From contig CM027377.1 in the NCBI GenBank assembly GCA_015680905.1, positions 6,410,501 through 6,474,500 on the forward strand: a stretch of DNA of 64,000 nt, read 5' to 3'. A program made the translations under genes and the position numbers. Source of the stretch: Coptis chinensis. Lineage: Eukaryota; Streptophyta; Magnoliopsida; Ranunculales; Ranunculaceae. Of this stretch, positions 11,091 to 24,209 are shown in pieces (positions within the stretch are counted from its first letter, which is position 1; each line of letters opens with the position of its first letter). The notes under the pieces were generated by a model. That model ran no database searches. It saw only the letters and a list, made by a program, of their open reading frames with translations, and had not been told where the DNA came from.

Positions 11091-13358
11091 CCTGGAAAAA
11101 AAAAACACAAACAGACTCCGTTAGGGAAAATGTTGAGGAAGTGGAATTTTCAGAAGATAATGAAGTACGAAAAGGTTTACCGGTAAAACGGTTGAACCCG
11201 CAAAGAAGATGGGAAAGTTGTGGTACTGTTTGTTAGCTCTAGACAAGAAAAAAATAATAATAAAAAACTATAAATTGTAATTAGTAAATCTTCATGTCTC
11301 CTCTAATTTTGATTTTGTAATATATTATATATGGCTTATTAAAATAGTGGATTTTTTTTTTAATGACGAGTTACTGAACAAAAATAACTTAAGCAATTGT
11401 TTTATGCAAGAATTGAATCTTGATAAACCCAATGCTAGATAATTACGTTTGACTCCAATGTAATATTGGGATGTATATAATGGAAGAGCTGAAGAGAGAG
11501 AACTAACCAACGAGACGTTGAAAAAACAGGTGCTAGGAAGAGTTTATGGAGCGAGTGTTGAGACTTGAGAAGCTCAACTGAGATATGTCTGTTTCTTCCA
11601 CTTCGAGTGTGACTCAAAACTGATGTTTTCGCTAAACATGGGCCTGTCTTAAACATGGGCCTGGGTGTTTTGGTTAGTGGAAGTTTGGAATCCTTAATGT
11701 CCACTCATAGAACATCTGATGGTAACAATTAACAACCCCCATTTCTTTGCTGAAGTAAAAAAAAAAAACTCATAAAACCTAGTTTAAATGAATTGTGATG
11801 ATCACATCTGTAGAAATTTAATTGTCAGGATCTGTTTATGAGATTTCTGACTAGCAAAATTCCGACACTGATGCTAAAGTTTGGTCTGAAATTCCAGTTT
11901 TACACATAGTTCAAGATTTCGGAATTATAGGAATTCTGAAATTCTGAGATTCCGTTTGAAATCATGAATTATGTACTTTTTCAGCCTGTTGGAATTTTGA
12001 GATTCTTTTTGAATTTTCAATTTTCCATGCTGGTTTCCTAAAGTGTCACGTGCTAGTATTATTTCAAGGTGCATCTAGTTGTGGATAAATAATACGTGAC
12101 CTTATTGGCCTTTATATCATTCTAATGTGGCTGTTAGAAGACTCCTAAATTTAGTTGGGTGTTAAATTTGGCTAGTGTGATAAATTCAGCTAAATTTGTG
12201 ATCGTCTAAGAATTTAGCAGCAGACATAATAAGTTTCGAAGAGACGGACGATACAATTTCTGTCTTCTGTAAGTTAAATTTTGACGAACGTCAGAAATTA
12301 TACCGTTGGTCTAAAAAAATTTTGACTTATATTTGCAACTAATGGATGGACAGCAGAAATTGTGCCGTTTGTATCCCTTTAGCACCTCTACCTTCAACGC
12401 CTCCATTGGAACTGATTTTGAATTTTTTACCTCTCAAATTTAATTGGACAGCCAAAAATACTAAAAATCCTATGTGGCGATACTATAACAGCCCATTATA
12501 GCAGTTCTCTGTTGGACTTGCCTCTTTTTTTTTTTTTTTTTTGGATAACCTTATAAGTGACATTAACGTGAACTCAGAGAACCGACAAGACAACAGCCCT
12601 TGTGCATGTAGACAACAGCCAGTTTATTGAATGTGAAACCATGCCGTATAGATTGTCCTAATATTAGAAAATAGCAGTTTGTTGAATGTGAACGGAAAAA
12701 GTATAATCAAGTCAAGTCTCCTTAAAATAGTTCTTTTCTCTAGTGTTCATTTTTAATAGGATGGAAAGCATAATTTTACAATTCTCCCTGTCCAACTTTT
12801 GTCTGTATATTGTAATCGTAACAATTCTTTAAAATACGTGCACCATACGCGTCAATTATTAAGAAACAAGAAACAAAAGTAGCCCTTCCGGGTTTCTCAA
12901 TAGAAATTGCAACACGTTTAAGACTTTTGAGGATTCCCAATAGGCAATAGGTAGATTCAAAAGTCCGCTAATTTTGTATTTTTGTTTGGTGTCCGATGGT
13001 AAGATAAAATATTAACAACAGCAGAAGTTGTAAATTGAAAATTACGTAATGGCCATCATGCAGGTGAAAGTTATAATCTTTACGAAAAAAGAAGATGAAA
13101 GTCATAATAATAGATAGATTCTGAATCGAGTGACAAATTCGTAATCAATTGAAATTAAAGGCCCACCACTACCACAACAATCCAACACTGTCCGCGTATA
13201 CAATATGTACAATAAAGAAATGGTATTCCTTATTAAAATGCAAAACGTGCAGCTGTGCTTATTGAGCCACTGACTTACAAAGCCTGCATATACTTGTTCC
13301 ACTTGAAGTGATAAGACTCAAGAAGAATCGATTTTAGGTGTGAGACAGATAAAGAAAC
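11091..13358. other. 5' UTR and promoter of the EMB1417-like gene, then spacer and promoter of membrane-protein copy 1
   Basis: On the minus strand a GTAAAC donor at 11179-11180 closes an upstream non-coding exon of the EMB1417-like gene. From about 11110 onward the sequence is repeated at 30847 onward. Between about 11720 and 12520 the two block copies diverge completely. This copy holds low-complexity sequence there, including repeated GAAATTCTGAGATTC words and several ACAATTTCTGTC-like inverted words at 12245-12370. Similarity resumes near 12540 after a T-run and continues to the ATG at 13359. No gene is supported inside. Confidence 0.5.
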
Positions 13359-15444
13359 ATGGCGGACCATTGCATCAATGGAACCATAGAAGGTGTGAAC
13401 TATTCTTCTCCTGTACCTGTTATTGGTTTATATATTGCTGGAGCTTCCATCTTATGTGCGTTACTGATGCTTTATGATATTGGATGTGGATTTTGGGATA
13501 TCAAGGAATTGATTTCTTGTCGATCATTCAAACTCATTTCTCTTACTACCAAGCGATGGCTTCCCTGTAAGTCATTCCAGCTCAATTCTCTTACACTCAC
13601 TCTGCTTGGTATAGCAACCAAACTTCCTGTCGATCTGACAACCGATATGCCTAGTCAAAAAGATCAACTTTCAAAACTCACTGGGACTGCATTTATATGC
13701 ATTTCCATGGCATTTCTAGTGCCTTCACTTGGTGTTAGTAGTGCGTCTGAATGTTCCACAAATATGTGGGCGTTGACTATATTTGTGTTTACTGTAGCTG
13801 TCAACATTTGTATACAACTGCAGACTGGTGTGATTGTCTTCTTTTTTTCAAAGAACATATCGCAGTCTTGGTTTTGATGTTTTTGTTGCTCCTGATGTTG
13901 TGGTACATCTCTTCGATTACTAAGGCTCAGAAGAGAATCACCTCTGACCGATATAATACTCTCTTTGCAAAGGGCAGTAGTAGCATGTTGGACAGATTGA
14001 AGTTGTGTTACTTGTATGCTTATTGCTCTGATCCACAATTCAATATAAGCATCCACCCAATCAATGCAGCCATTGGCACAGTTTGCCTAACCTGTTTAGG
14101 CATTGTTTTAGAAGCTACATTTAGATCTATCATTTTGAAGCAGCTTAAGTTCTGTGAAGGGGATTCTGATTATAAGTGGTCGATGATATTAATAGTTTCT
14201 GCCCAAATTATCACTGTCATTGTAGGAACTTTTGCAGTTGTCTTTAGGTGGCTATCTTTGTTTAGCCGCATGGATTTCGAAAAGGTAATATCATCTTTCT
14301 TGGAGGAGGATGAAGTGAAACAAATGAACCAAACCTTGGGAAAGGGGTCAAAACGGCTTAAAGTACAGAATTTTGTTGCAACTCTAATCTTATGGCTAGT
14401 CTTACTAGTTCAGTTGTTGATTGTATTCCCATCAGTGCTGGTGCGTTACTTTCTTCGTGTATACCAACACGATAACTTGGAGTTATTTGATGATCTCCCT
14501 CATGAAGGTATAATTGCGGCTAGCGCGTACATAGTGCGAAAAGGGGTCGATGAGATACTTCGATTGAAGGAGGTTTTCCATAGGGAGTCACTTTATCAGG
14601 TATTTCAACTTCTGTCACATAGATCACATAGATCTCCTTCTGAACGGGTGCACCCCATGGAAATTAAAAATTCATCTAATCGCGGGACAGTATCAAAGTG
14701 TGTTCTCTTTCAATTGCACTCCTTATAAAAATTGCCCAAGCTTCCATACCAGCTGTTGACCTTCCTGAGTCTCTAGTTCATGTATTTAACGAAGCCAGAG
14801 AAATCATTCAGTATATCGATGAAACAATGCAACCGAAAAGTTCAGCTACCAATGACAAGTTCGCATATGCGAAAGCTTTGTGGATAGGTGGGGACTTTAG
14901 ATGCCTGCTTCCCAAAAACTTCAATGGCGATCCCACACCTGATCAAGTTGACTCCGATTTGGATCCAGATCTGGCTCGTGCAGTAAACAAAATTACAGAA
15001 TTGAGGAAGACATTTCATCCTGGTATTAGATATTCGCAAGTTGGTGTCATCATAGACTTCCTGGATCTCAGAAGGTGCAACTCAGTTCGTGATCTATGTA
15101 CTTCCATAGAGCGATTGTTTGTGGACATGTTGCACGCATTACTCATTCAACTCCCTACTGCTATATCGAAAAGTTTGAGGGAGAGTCCAGCTGAAGAATT
15201 TGAAGAAAGAGTAAGAAATGCCATGGAATTCCTCATTAAAATTGGATGTTTGAAGGAATTAATTGAGTCGATTCCTCCGCCACCTAATTTTCCAAATATT
15301 ATAAGTGATGAAGCTCCGGTCCGAGTGTTTAATAATCCAGTACTAGCAAAACTTCTGGAGGTTGTTCCAAAAGTTCCTGACACGCACAACGGAAATGAAA
15401 ATACTTTTGAGAGAGCAATGAGTTGTATTGCATCAATTTGTTGA
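13359..15444 (+). pseudogene. Multi-pass membrane protein of unknown function, copy 1 (two frameshifts)
   Basis: Near-identical to the intact copy at 33885-35957 from the same ATG context (ACATGGCGGACC). Two lesions break the frame. A T-run at 13842-13848 has seven T where the intact copy has five, moving the reading frame after GVIVFFF. At about 14681-14690 one base is missing (CGCGGGACAG against AGGCAGGACAG). The three pieces are open at 13359-13877, about 13850-14680 and 14698-15444. There is also an in-frame 9-bp expansion duplicating HRS near 14625. The stop and 3' flank match copy 2. It is most likely a young pseudogene; only the T-run could plausibly be a sequencing artefact. Its loss would leave copy 2 as the only full-length member here. 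Confidence 0.85.
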
Positions 15445-16985
15445 TGTGGTCTAGCATTAGATATTCTTGAATATTTGTGATCCTAGTTGTAATCAAGTAG
15501 TGATATAATTAGGATTTCATTACTTTAGTTCCCAATATTTGAATTTTCCTATTTAAACTCAATCAGTGGGTTGATGTAATTATCCTTTTTGCAATAAGAA
15601 AATTATCATTTTTCTTCACAATGGCGCATACAGAAATGGTGATCTTGGTGATCTTCATCAAGCTGTTTGAAATGCTAACCATAATGCTCACACCAATGAG
15701 TTGATGTATTAATTCAAACTGGATTTCTTTTGGTAAAGGTATACTAGTACTACCTTCAAATAACTTTCTCCTCAACCAGACACAAATAAAGTGTTTACTG
15801 GAAGCTTAGTCTGTGCTTACTTGCATTGCTCATTGGCTCGTGACAGTAGTTCAACTTAATTCTGAGGGAAACTATGATGTTGTCCATGTGACAGCACATT
15901 CTCCTATCAACTTGGAACTATTGGTGTACTTCACAGATTCAATTTCTATTTGGATATCAAGCAAACAACCCTAGTTTGGTCTATGCATTTGAGAAACCTG
16001 GAGTGTCTAGCACACACACAAATTGTAAATACCTGGGAGACGTCTACCTAACATGTGCCTCTGTAGGCTAATGTAGCGCTTTCAGTTTGCTTGGTCTTTT
16101 TCACTCTACTTATTTGTTCTCCTACTAGGCCATGTTGTCCTACGTCGCACCTCTTTAACTATCAGTGCATATTGTTTGGGTTTAAGACCAAACTATCAGC
16201 CCTTGTGCATGTATTTGAAAAATCAATACTGCCAGAGTACTAGAGAGGTCCTTGCTCCATTAGATAGCACTGATAAAAAACAAATAGTTTGTTGGAAGTT
16301 CACAGAAGAAGAACAATACAAGGGAAGGTCCATGTGGCCAAGCCCCATTAGATTGTACTGATTAAAAAATTAATAGTTTGTTAGATGTGAACAAAAAAAT
16401 AATAATACTATTTTCTAACAGGAATCACGTCCAAGTCCCCTAACAGGACATCTTTTCAATGTACTATATCTATTTTTCTAATAGTGTGATGGAACGTACA
16501 ATCTTACAGTTTCAAATTTTGTTTCTTTAAGTAACTAATCACAAGAATTTTTAAAACATGTGAACGATATCCTAATCAAACTACGAACAATCGATTTTCA
16601 TAAGACTATAAAGAGTCAATTGTTCAGAAACAAAAACCAAAAGAACGACCAGTAGCCGTTCTGATTTTGGTACATGCATTGCTATTTGCTAGAGACTTAA
16701 CAGAACCCCTCTCAATAGAAAAAATGCGACAAGTTTAACTGTTTAAGGATTCCTTGTGGTAGATTCACAATTTTGAAGTCTGTTATTTTTGTTTGGTAAC
16801 CCATAGTAAACCATAAACCATCCTATATATTCTTTAACTTTACAACAAGAGTGCGTGACACTGGGAAGTTGTCTATCAATTTGCATAAAATAACTTAGAG
16901 ATGCTTAATTCAAAATTATGTAATGGCCATCAGTCATCGCCTCATCGGGCCATGTGAATGTTATAATCTATATATATATATATAT
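15445..16985. repeat. 3' flank of copy 1, EMB1417-intron fragment and an orphan promoter-like segment
   Basis: Three parts follow each other. First comes the 3' UTR and flank shared with copy 2 (35958-36260). Next is a fragment of the EMB1417-like intron (15749-16185). Last is a segment (about 16200-16985) related both to the promoters of copies 1 and 2 and, more closely, to 53036-53830 upstream of copy 3. Shared words include AACAGGACATCTTTTCAATG and CAAACTACGAACAATCGATT. No gene follows it here, so it is probably the promoter of a lost fourth copy. There is no supportable ORF. Confidence 0.65.
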
Positions 16986-17351
16986 AAGGATTATTTAGGG
17001 TTTGGTCCTACTTATTTAGGAGTATTTAGGTTTTAGTCTTATTTCTATCTATTGACCTTGAGTCGTCTCAGTTGACCGTGGTCAAACTATTTTATAATAA
17101 TATATTTTTCGTTTTTTATCAAAATGGCCAAACTACCCTTCACGTGCTTTGCATGTGACTTTAGAGAGTCGTGGGCTTTAAACCCGTTGACTTGTATTTC
17201 ACACTAGAATCAACCTTGCTTTGACTATCAGTCAACTTCTTCTTCTCCAATCAACCTTAACTCAAACAATGCAGCAGATCGATGGATTTGATTTGTAATA
17301 GGTTGAACAGTTGATGAAGCATTATAAGAAATGATGATCCGATTATTAGAT
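16986..17351. other. Left part of a captured region interrupted by the chromovirus
   Basis: About 365 bp between the end of block copy 1 and the chromovirus LTR. It joins, across the element, to the LRR kinase fragment starting near 29640. It holds no ORF and shows no match to the block copies. The 5 bp TAGAT at 17347-17351 is the left target duplication of the chromovirus. Confidence 0.45.
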
Positions 17352-17616
17352 TGTTCTATTCTGATAAGTAAACAGAAACAAAACTTAAACAAAAACAAAA
17401 CACTTAAAATTATCTCTGTTTTCCTGGAAAACTAGAGCCGATTCTATTCTCTTTTTTCTTGTCTCTTTTCATACATTCCTCTTCCCTTAATACAAGAGAT
17501 TTCTTTTCTTACTAGCCTTACACTTGTCTAACTACTACTGCATCTCACTCTATTAGAAATACTATCTTACCCTTATATAACTAAAGTAATTACTCGCATG
17601 TCCTTATAATAGGACA
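17352..17616 (-). repeat. Chromovirus 3' LTR
   Basis: 265 bp; begins TGTTCTATTCTGATAAG on the plus strand and ends near TAATAGGACA. Matches 29396-29609 except for two segments missing from the other copy. Confidence 0.8.
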
Positions 17617-17649
17617 TGACAATGTCGTCTCCTTTAAGAATCCTTGTCC

Positions 17650-19050
17650 TCAAGGATTAAAATGAGGATAGTGTGTGGTGATGTTTGACCAATCTTCCCA
17701 GGTAGCATCATCTGGAGAGGTATGAGACCATTGGATAAGAACCTGAGCTACACCTTGGTTGTTCCTTGGGATGAGTCTGCGAGATAGGATGGCTATGGGC
17801 TCCATTTTGAATTGTCTTGTCTGGTCGACGAGAGGGAGTTGAGGAGATGGCACTACAATGGAACCTAGCTTCTTCTTGAGTCGAGATACATGGAAAACTG
17901 GATGGATTCTTGAATCTGGTGGTAAGTGGAGTTTGTAAGCAACTGCACCAACTCTTGCCGACACCTGAAAAGGACCATAAAACATGGTTGAAAGCTTCAA
18001 ATTCCTGAGAATTGAGATGGAAGTTTGCCTGTAGGGTTGGAGCTTCAAATACCCAATCACCAACTAAAAACGATCTCTCGATTCTTTTTTTGTCTGCAAA
18101 ATGCTTCATACGTTCTTGAGCTTTGGTTAAACCATCTTTAATCATGTCCACCATGGTTTGCCTCTGTTTGAGGTAGTCTTCTACAGCTGCCACAGAAGTG
18201 GTGATTGTGCTGGGGATGGCGAGGTGAGGTGGGGTGTATCCATATAAAGCTGTGAAAGGTGACATCTTGAGGCTGGTGTAAAAGTTAGTGTTGAACCACC
18301 ATTCCGCCAAAGAGAGCCACCTTACCCAATGTTGTGGTGTGTGTCCGGTCATGCATCTCAAATAAGCTTCAAAGCAGGCATTCGTGCGTTTAGTTTGTCC
18401 ATTATTTTGAGGGTGGTAAGCTGTGCTGAGATGTAGTTCAGTTCCCAATGCCTTGAACAAATGTTGCCAAAAAAAGCTGATGAAAACCTTGTCTCTGTCA
18501 GAAATAATGGTTTGGGGAAGGCCATGGAGTTTGTAGATATGATCCATGAAGACCGTGAGCCAGCGGGAAGAAGCAAATTATAAGGATGACTAAGAGCCAA
18601 GAAATGGCTATATTTGGTGAATCTGTCCACTACAACTAAAATAACATCTTTGCCTGCCGATTTGGGTAAACCTTCAATGAAGTCCATACTAATGTGTTGC
18701 CAAGCATGCGTTGGAATAGGCAATGGCTGAAGCCGTCCGCCAGGAAAGTTATGTTCTCCCTTGCACCTCTGACAGACGTCACAAGTAGTTACAAATTGAA
18801 GTACATCTTTCTTCATACCTGACTAGTAGAAGTAGGTCTTGGCTCTGAGATAAGTTCCTTGAATACCAGAATGACCACCTATAGCAGAAGAATGGATTGT
18901 GGCTAACAACTTGAACCGTAAGGTAGTGTTACTACCAATATAAAGTTTACCCTTGTATCGGAGGACACCTGCATCATAAGAGTACAGTGGGAAACTTGTT
19001 GGTGCAACCATGATTTGAGAGGAGTTGTTGAAGGGTCGCGTCTTGAGCAT
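17650..19050 (-). pseudogene. Chromovirus integrase and chromodomain (frameshifted)
   Basis: Reads from the zinc-binding region (HSSAIGGHSGIQG, then CDVCQRCKG) into the core (SMDFIEGLPKS with the first Asp; TIISDRDKVF with the second). It continues to the C-terminal GPF/Y region (FYGPFQVSARVGAVAYKL) and a chromodomain-like end (VLIQWSHTSPDDATWEDW). Frame changes near 18810, 18550 and 18060 break it into four pieces. At the position of the third catalytic acid the sequence reads GQTKRTN, where the family has GQTERVN, so the Glu is replaced by Lys. The enzyme would be inactive even if the frame were open. Confidence 0.85.
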
Positions 19051-19109
19051 AACTGAGGGACACTTCTGTTATCCATTGTGGTTGTACCACAGTCATAAGA
19101 TGACATTCT

Positions 19110-20218
19110 CCTTGTTCTTCCACTACTCTTGAAAGTGTGTCAGCTGCTGCGTTTTCCTTCCCCTTTTTGTACCTTATTTCATAATCAAAGCCCAGTAGTT
19201 TGGTAAGCCCACCTGTTGTAAGAGAGTTGTAATTCTTTGCTCCATAAAAAATTTGATACTTTTACCGGGTGCGTGTGAACTATTAAGTGGTGCCCTTGTA
19301 GATAGGATCTCCATCTTGTTCTTGCCATGACAATTGCAAGGAGTTCTTTTCGCGATAGGTAGAAAAACCTAGTGCTTTAGGACCTAATGCCTTACTAAAA
19401 AGCGATAGGACGGCCTCCTTGCATTAAAACCGCCCCAATTCCTCGTGCACATGCATCAGTCTCCACTATGAAGGGTTGCTTAAAATCAGGGAGTGCTAGA
19501 ACAGGTGTTAAAGTCATTGCTCTTTTCAGTTCATCAAATGCCTTTTCCGCTGCGGAGGACCATTTAAAATTATTCTTCTGTAGCATATCAGTGAGAGATC
19601 GACTGATGTTGCCATATCCTTGGACATACCTCTGTAGTAGTCCTGTTAAACCTAGGAAGCCTCTCAACCCTTTGATTGTTTTAGGTTTTGGCCAATTGAT
19701 CATGGCATCGATCTTGGCTGGATCAGCTGCTACTCCTTCAGGTGTGATTAAGTGACCCAAATACTCTAATTGAGATTGTGCGAAAGTGCATTTAGAAGCC
19801 TTTGCATAGAGTGTATGTTGCCTCAGTGTGTCTAAAACCTGTCTCAAATGGAGTAAATGCTCGTCCAAACTGGTACTATATACTAGTATGTCATCAAAGA
19901 ACACTAATACCTGCTTCCTTAGAAAAGGACTGAAAATCTCATTCATTAGGGCTTGGAATGTAGCTGGAGCATTAGTTAGTCCAAAGGGAATCACCTTAAA
20001 TTTGTAGTGGCCTTGATAAGTTCTGAATGCTATCTTGTAGATGTCTCCTGGATGTACCAAAATCTGGTGATAACCTGATCGAAGGTCAAATTTGGAAAAA
20101 ATGCAAGCCCCATGTAACTCATCTAGTAATTCATCTATAACTGGCATGAGAAACTTATCCTTCACTGTCATATCATTCAACTTCCTATAATCCACACAGA
20201 AACGCCATGTCCCATCCT
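19110..20218 (-). pseudogene. Chromovirus reverse transcriptase (3' part) and RNase H
   Basis: The longest open piece (19395-20195) starts in the RT fingers ([15 protein letters not shown]). It has the first Asp in [13 protein letters not shown], the catalytic FFDDILVYS, and the [14 protein letters not shown] block. It then enters RNase H at [16 protein letters not shown]. Downstream RNase H sequence to about 19110 is scrambled by frameshifts and stops. The 5' end is cut by the MULE insertion at 20227/27361; the missing N-terminal part resumes on the other side. Confidence 0.88.
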
Positions 20219-20227
20219 TTTTCTTAA
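19396..20227. other. Left MULE insertion flank within RT (target duplication 20219-20227)
   Basis: TTTTCTTAA at 20219-20227 is repeated at 27361-27369 on the far side of the inserted MULE. In coding orientation it lies in the Lys-rich stretch (LLVKKK) just before the RT core. Confidence 0.75.
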
Positions 20228-21139
20228 GGGTTTATTCGTGAAAACCCCCCATTTTATGACATACTTTTGTGTTTACCCCCCAAATTTTGAATCATCACAA
20301 AAGTCCCCCCACTCCATCCTGACTCCGTTCAGAAATCATCCATATTTGCTCTATTGCCTAAAGTACCCTCGGGGTAAACACAAACTAAAAGAAATTGGCC
20401 CAAGCCCAACTAACTAAACTAAACAGCGACCAGGTGTATAGGATCACCCTCGCCCTCATCTTCTTCCTCGACCACCGAACCAGCAAACCCTGACCACAAC
20501 AAATCCAACTGTTATAAATTAAACAATTATACATTTTTTTTTCTTTTCTTTGAGTCGACTCATCATCTTCCCCAATTGAAACCCAAAAACCAGCAGCACC
20601 ATTAGAGGTTAGTGGGGGTATTGGGGTGATCTTCCCAAATTCCGATGATTGATTCGACTCATCATCTTCCCCGATCATTAGTTTAGTGAATCCAAAACAC
20701 GTAGAGTTTCCTGCTGTGTGGTACAATAAACACGTAGAGTTGAATAACTAGAGTTAATTGACAATCAAGGAGGTAAATTCACTTTGGTCTAACCTGAATT
20801 TACCACCCAAAGTCCTAGTCGTATGCACAATTCTTTTTTCAGAGTATAAAAATGGCAGTCTATAACTAAGTAAAGTCTTTCAGAGTGGTCCTACTAATTT
20901 GATTTTTGTTCATCCAAAAAATTGCTCCAAACGACTATATGGCTATATCTCGGTCTGATGGGACTAAAGATCGACCTTTTCCATTATTGTTGCTTTTGTA
21001 TGGGTTTTCCTTTTTATGTGGAAGTTCCCCTATGCATAAGCTGACAACCTTCACTCAGTATTAAATCTTCTCAATAGTACCTAATACCGTGTAATATAAA
21101 ACCAGACGCATAATGGCGCCTTATTTATCTTGTCCATGC

Positions 21140-21786
21140 TGTTGGAATCTCTAAGTGTATTTTGAAATACTTGTGAGTGTGTGCAAAGTGGAGGAGATGA
21201 ACCATATGTGTTCTCTCCACTTTAGTGCATAGTAGATAGTCCCACATTGGTTATCCACCACATCGGGTTGGGTTAGGGCTTGGGCTTACTTTGTTGTGGG
21301 TAGTGGTTTGACCAATTGCCTAAACTTGTTTTGCTTTTTTCTTTAGCAGCAAGTTTCGGTGTTCTATTAGGAGTTGGTCTCTCTTCCTTATCTGTTTAGG
21401 AGACCAACCCAGCCTCTATAAATAGGACTGTGAGTCCATAGAGGTATTGACTTGATCGAAACTTCAGGAGAAACGTAAAACTCAAACCGGTCTTTTTTTC
21501 TTCTTCTCTTCTTCCGGCCGGCCGAGAGAGTTATATTCTTTGTTCTAGAGGGTAGTTTGTTCTAGTGCAAAGTCAGGCTGCTGTTAACCATTGAATCCTG
21601 TGAGAAAGGCATGCTTTGTTGCCTTTTCGCACCATTGGAAGGGCGAAATCTTTTCCTTAAGGACGGCCCTAATCCACACCTTGGTTATTCCGATTCTTTG
21701 TCTGTCCTTGTCTCTTCATTTCTCTCACTTTTCACTTGTTTCTACGTTTCTACTTTAGTTGTTGTGTTCATACAACTATTCTAACA
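21140..21786 (+). repeat. Copia 5' LTR
   Basis: 647 bp, TG...CA ended, with its own TATA box. Matches the right LTR (640 bp) with a few percent divergence by eye. Confidence 0.88.
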
Positions 21787-23111
21787 ATCTTAAGGAAAGA
21801 ATCATAGTAGAACAAAGGAGAGTGCTTTAATACGGCAATCAAAAGATAAGTCTTTTACTTTGAGTTATTGTTTGTGTTATTGGGTTATGACTTTAGAAAT
21901 TTTCTGATAATTTCTTTTTTGTTAGGGAAACCAATTAAAGATTGAATATTTATTGATCTTTTGTGGTTTATCAAACCCTATATGGTTGTAGACCTTTCTC
22001 CTACGTTTGTGGGAGTCAAATATGAGATTTCTATCAAGAAAAACGTCAAAGTTCGTCTTTTTGCCTGCTGCGTCACTCGTTACGGAAACTGCTATAACTT
22101 TCAGCTCAGAACTCGGTTTTGCAATCCGCTTTTTGGGTTGGAAATCTGATTCAAAGAGCTTTCCAGTGGTATAAGGCTTGATACCTAATTCGTCCTGAGC
22201 TGGTTCAGAGTTACAATTCTTTTGAACTATTTTTATGAAAGGAAGAAAATATGGTAATCCGGTTTTTCAATCGGTTAGGTATCGTATTCTTTCACTCTTT
22301 GCAATTCTTTTGGTTTTATTATATGGTGATATTCTTGCCTTGAGTTGCATGCTAGTTTTCTTAGGAAGGAAATCCCTAAACTTAAACTTTTTTAATAACC
22401 TAGTCAACAAATTATACGTGTTTATCACTGAGGAATTAATTGGTTTGACTAGAAGTAGTTTGATATTAATTTTCTTTGTACATATGTAGATGCATGTAGA
22501 TGGTCTAAGAGAGACCTTAAGATAGTTAATATCAACCACACTCAAATCTTGAATAGTAATTATAATATATTCAATGCATAATTGCTTACCTTTATTGAGT
22601 GAACATGTTGTTAGACGATGATTATAATTGTACTGTTGTGAAAATACATGTTAGATGAATTAACTTGTAGCTTATATCCAATATAGCATATGTTAAAGTT
22701 GTGTAGCATGCTAGTTTTGGATATTAATCATCGTGGTTTTACTTTAAACTTGATGATAGTTTATTGGTAAATTTTTCTAGTTGATGACATTAATGGGTTG
22801 AGCCATTAGATGTTGTGGTAGTACTTGAGGTCTTGTTGATAGGGTATCCTATCTTGCTTGAGCTCATGTAAAAAGAGGAGGTAGAGTCCCGGTTATTTTG
22901 CATATTCAAAGTGGCTAGATTTGTTTAATATCGTATATTTTTCGTTGTGAGGGGTACAGTTTAAGTTTACTTTTCTTGAACATATGATATGATATTAACC
23001 ATGTTTAGCATGAATGTATTTTTTAACATTGGCATAAAGCTTAACCATGTCATATATTATTAAGTAATGAGCATCGTTGTCTACGAGAGGAAATAATATG
23101 GGAAACAATCA

Positions 23112-23293
23112 ATATCCTCCTAAACCTAATTTAGTCAAGGAGATGTAAGGTCATGGATTGTCTTCTTAGACAGTATCCTCCAGTGACTATTTTAGACAAG
23201 GAGATGTAACGCTTGTAAATTGTCTTATTAGGCATTATCCTCCTATGACTATGAATAAATAGGCAAGGTGATGTACAAGTGCGTGGATTGTCT
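23112..23293. repeat. Three tandem degenerate repeats within the copia internal region
   Basis: Three units of about 60 bp each carry TATCCTCC, then CAAGGAGATGTAA (or CAAGGTGATGTAC), then TGGATTGTCT or a variant. This looks like a local amplification in non-coding sequence of the dead copia. Confidence 0.55.
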
Positions 23294-24209
23294 CTCTATA
23301 TAAGTTAGAATATTGAATGATGAAAAGAAGAATGATAATGATATTATCTTGGGTAAAACCTTTTTCATCTAATTCTTCTATTCTTTAAAATTCATTTGAA
23401 TCACTTGTGGATTTCCTTTCATATAGATAGCATGAACATAATATGACTATGTTTAATATGATCCATAATTATAGACTTGAGTAAAGTATATTCTTGTCAT
23501 AAGAGTGCATATTATTGTTGTTGTTTCTTTTTAGTGTTTGAATGGCATACCGTGTTTTGCATGTAAGTTTGATTAGGTTGAGTAACCATTGAACTGTGGG
23601 GGTTGTGACCCATATGCATAACACTGTTTTACCAAAGTTTACCTCACAAGATAACTGGAAAAAAACACTAAACTACAAAGTATGGAAAGGTCTTGGGCCT
23701 ATCAAAAAAAAAAAATACTTCAAAATGTGGGGGGTATCTTGCCAAGGCTATTGTGAATGAATCTAAAAGAAATATTCTTTTTTTTTAGACCTAGAACTAT
23801 CTAGTATATGTTCATTGGTGAAACTCATAATAGTGATGTTTGTTTAGTTGTCATGCGTGATAACAATCTTGTAGAGACCACACTATTATTGAATGTCTTA
23901 TATGTTAATTTTATTTTTGAGGATGTGCTTTATGTAAAATTAGCATAGAGTGGTCGGATGTTCATAATGAACTACGTAAGAGGATCCCATAATTTATGAG
24001 CAAGAAATTTGGAAGACTATCAGTGAGTATATCCACCATTCACGGTGATGATGTTTATATGTTTCTTGAGGAAGATTCATTAACCTATAAGGAAGTTGTG
24101 CAATACATGAGAAGTGTCCTTTTGAAGGATACAATTCCTCTAAATTTGGACTCTTGATTTATTGGGGGATCTATAGGTTGAATTGGATCTTCAAGAGAAA
24201 ACTAAAACG

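Larger units (their letters stand above)
11110..16985. repeat. Segmental duplication, block copy 1
   Basis: Matches 30847 onward in the same order: EMB1417-like 5' UTR exon and intron, promoter, membrane-protein gene, EMB1417 intron fragment, and a second diverged promoter-like segment (about 16200-16985). Copy 1 lacks the Helitron, the hAT-like elements and the 15-kb MULE present in copy 2, so it provides empty sites. It ends in a TA microsatellite at about 16970-16986. Confidence 0.8.

Noticed and set aside
10851..11108. 85-codon minus ORF read straight through
   Set aside because: It reads through an intron; splicing at 11006 and 10915 gives the EMB1417-like protein in the correct frame.
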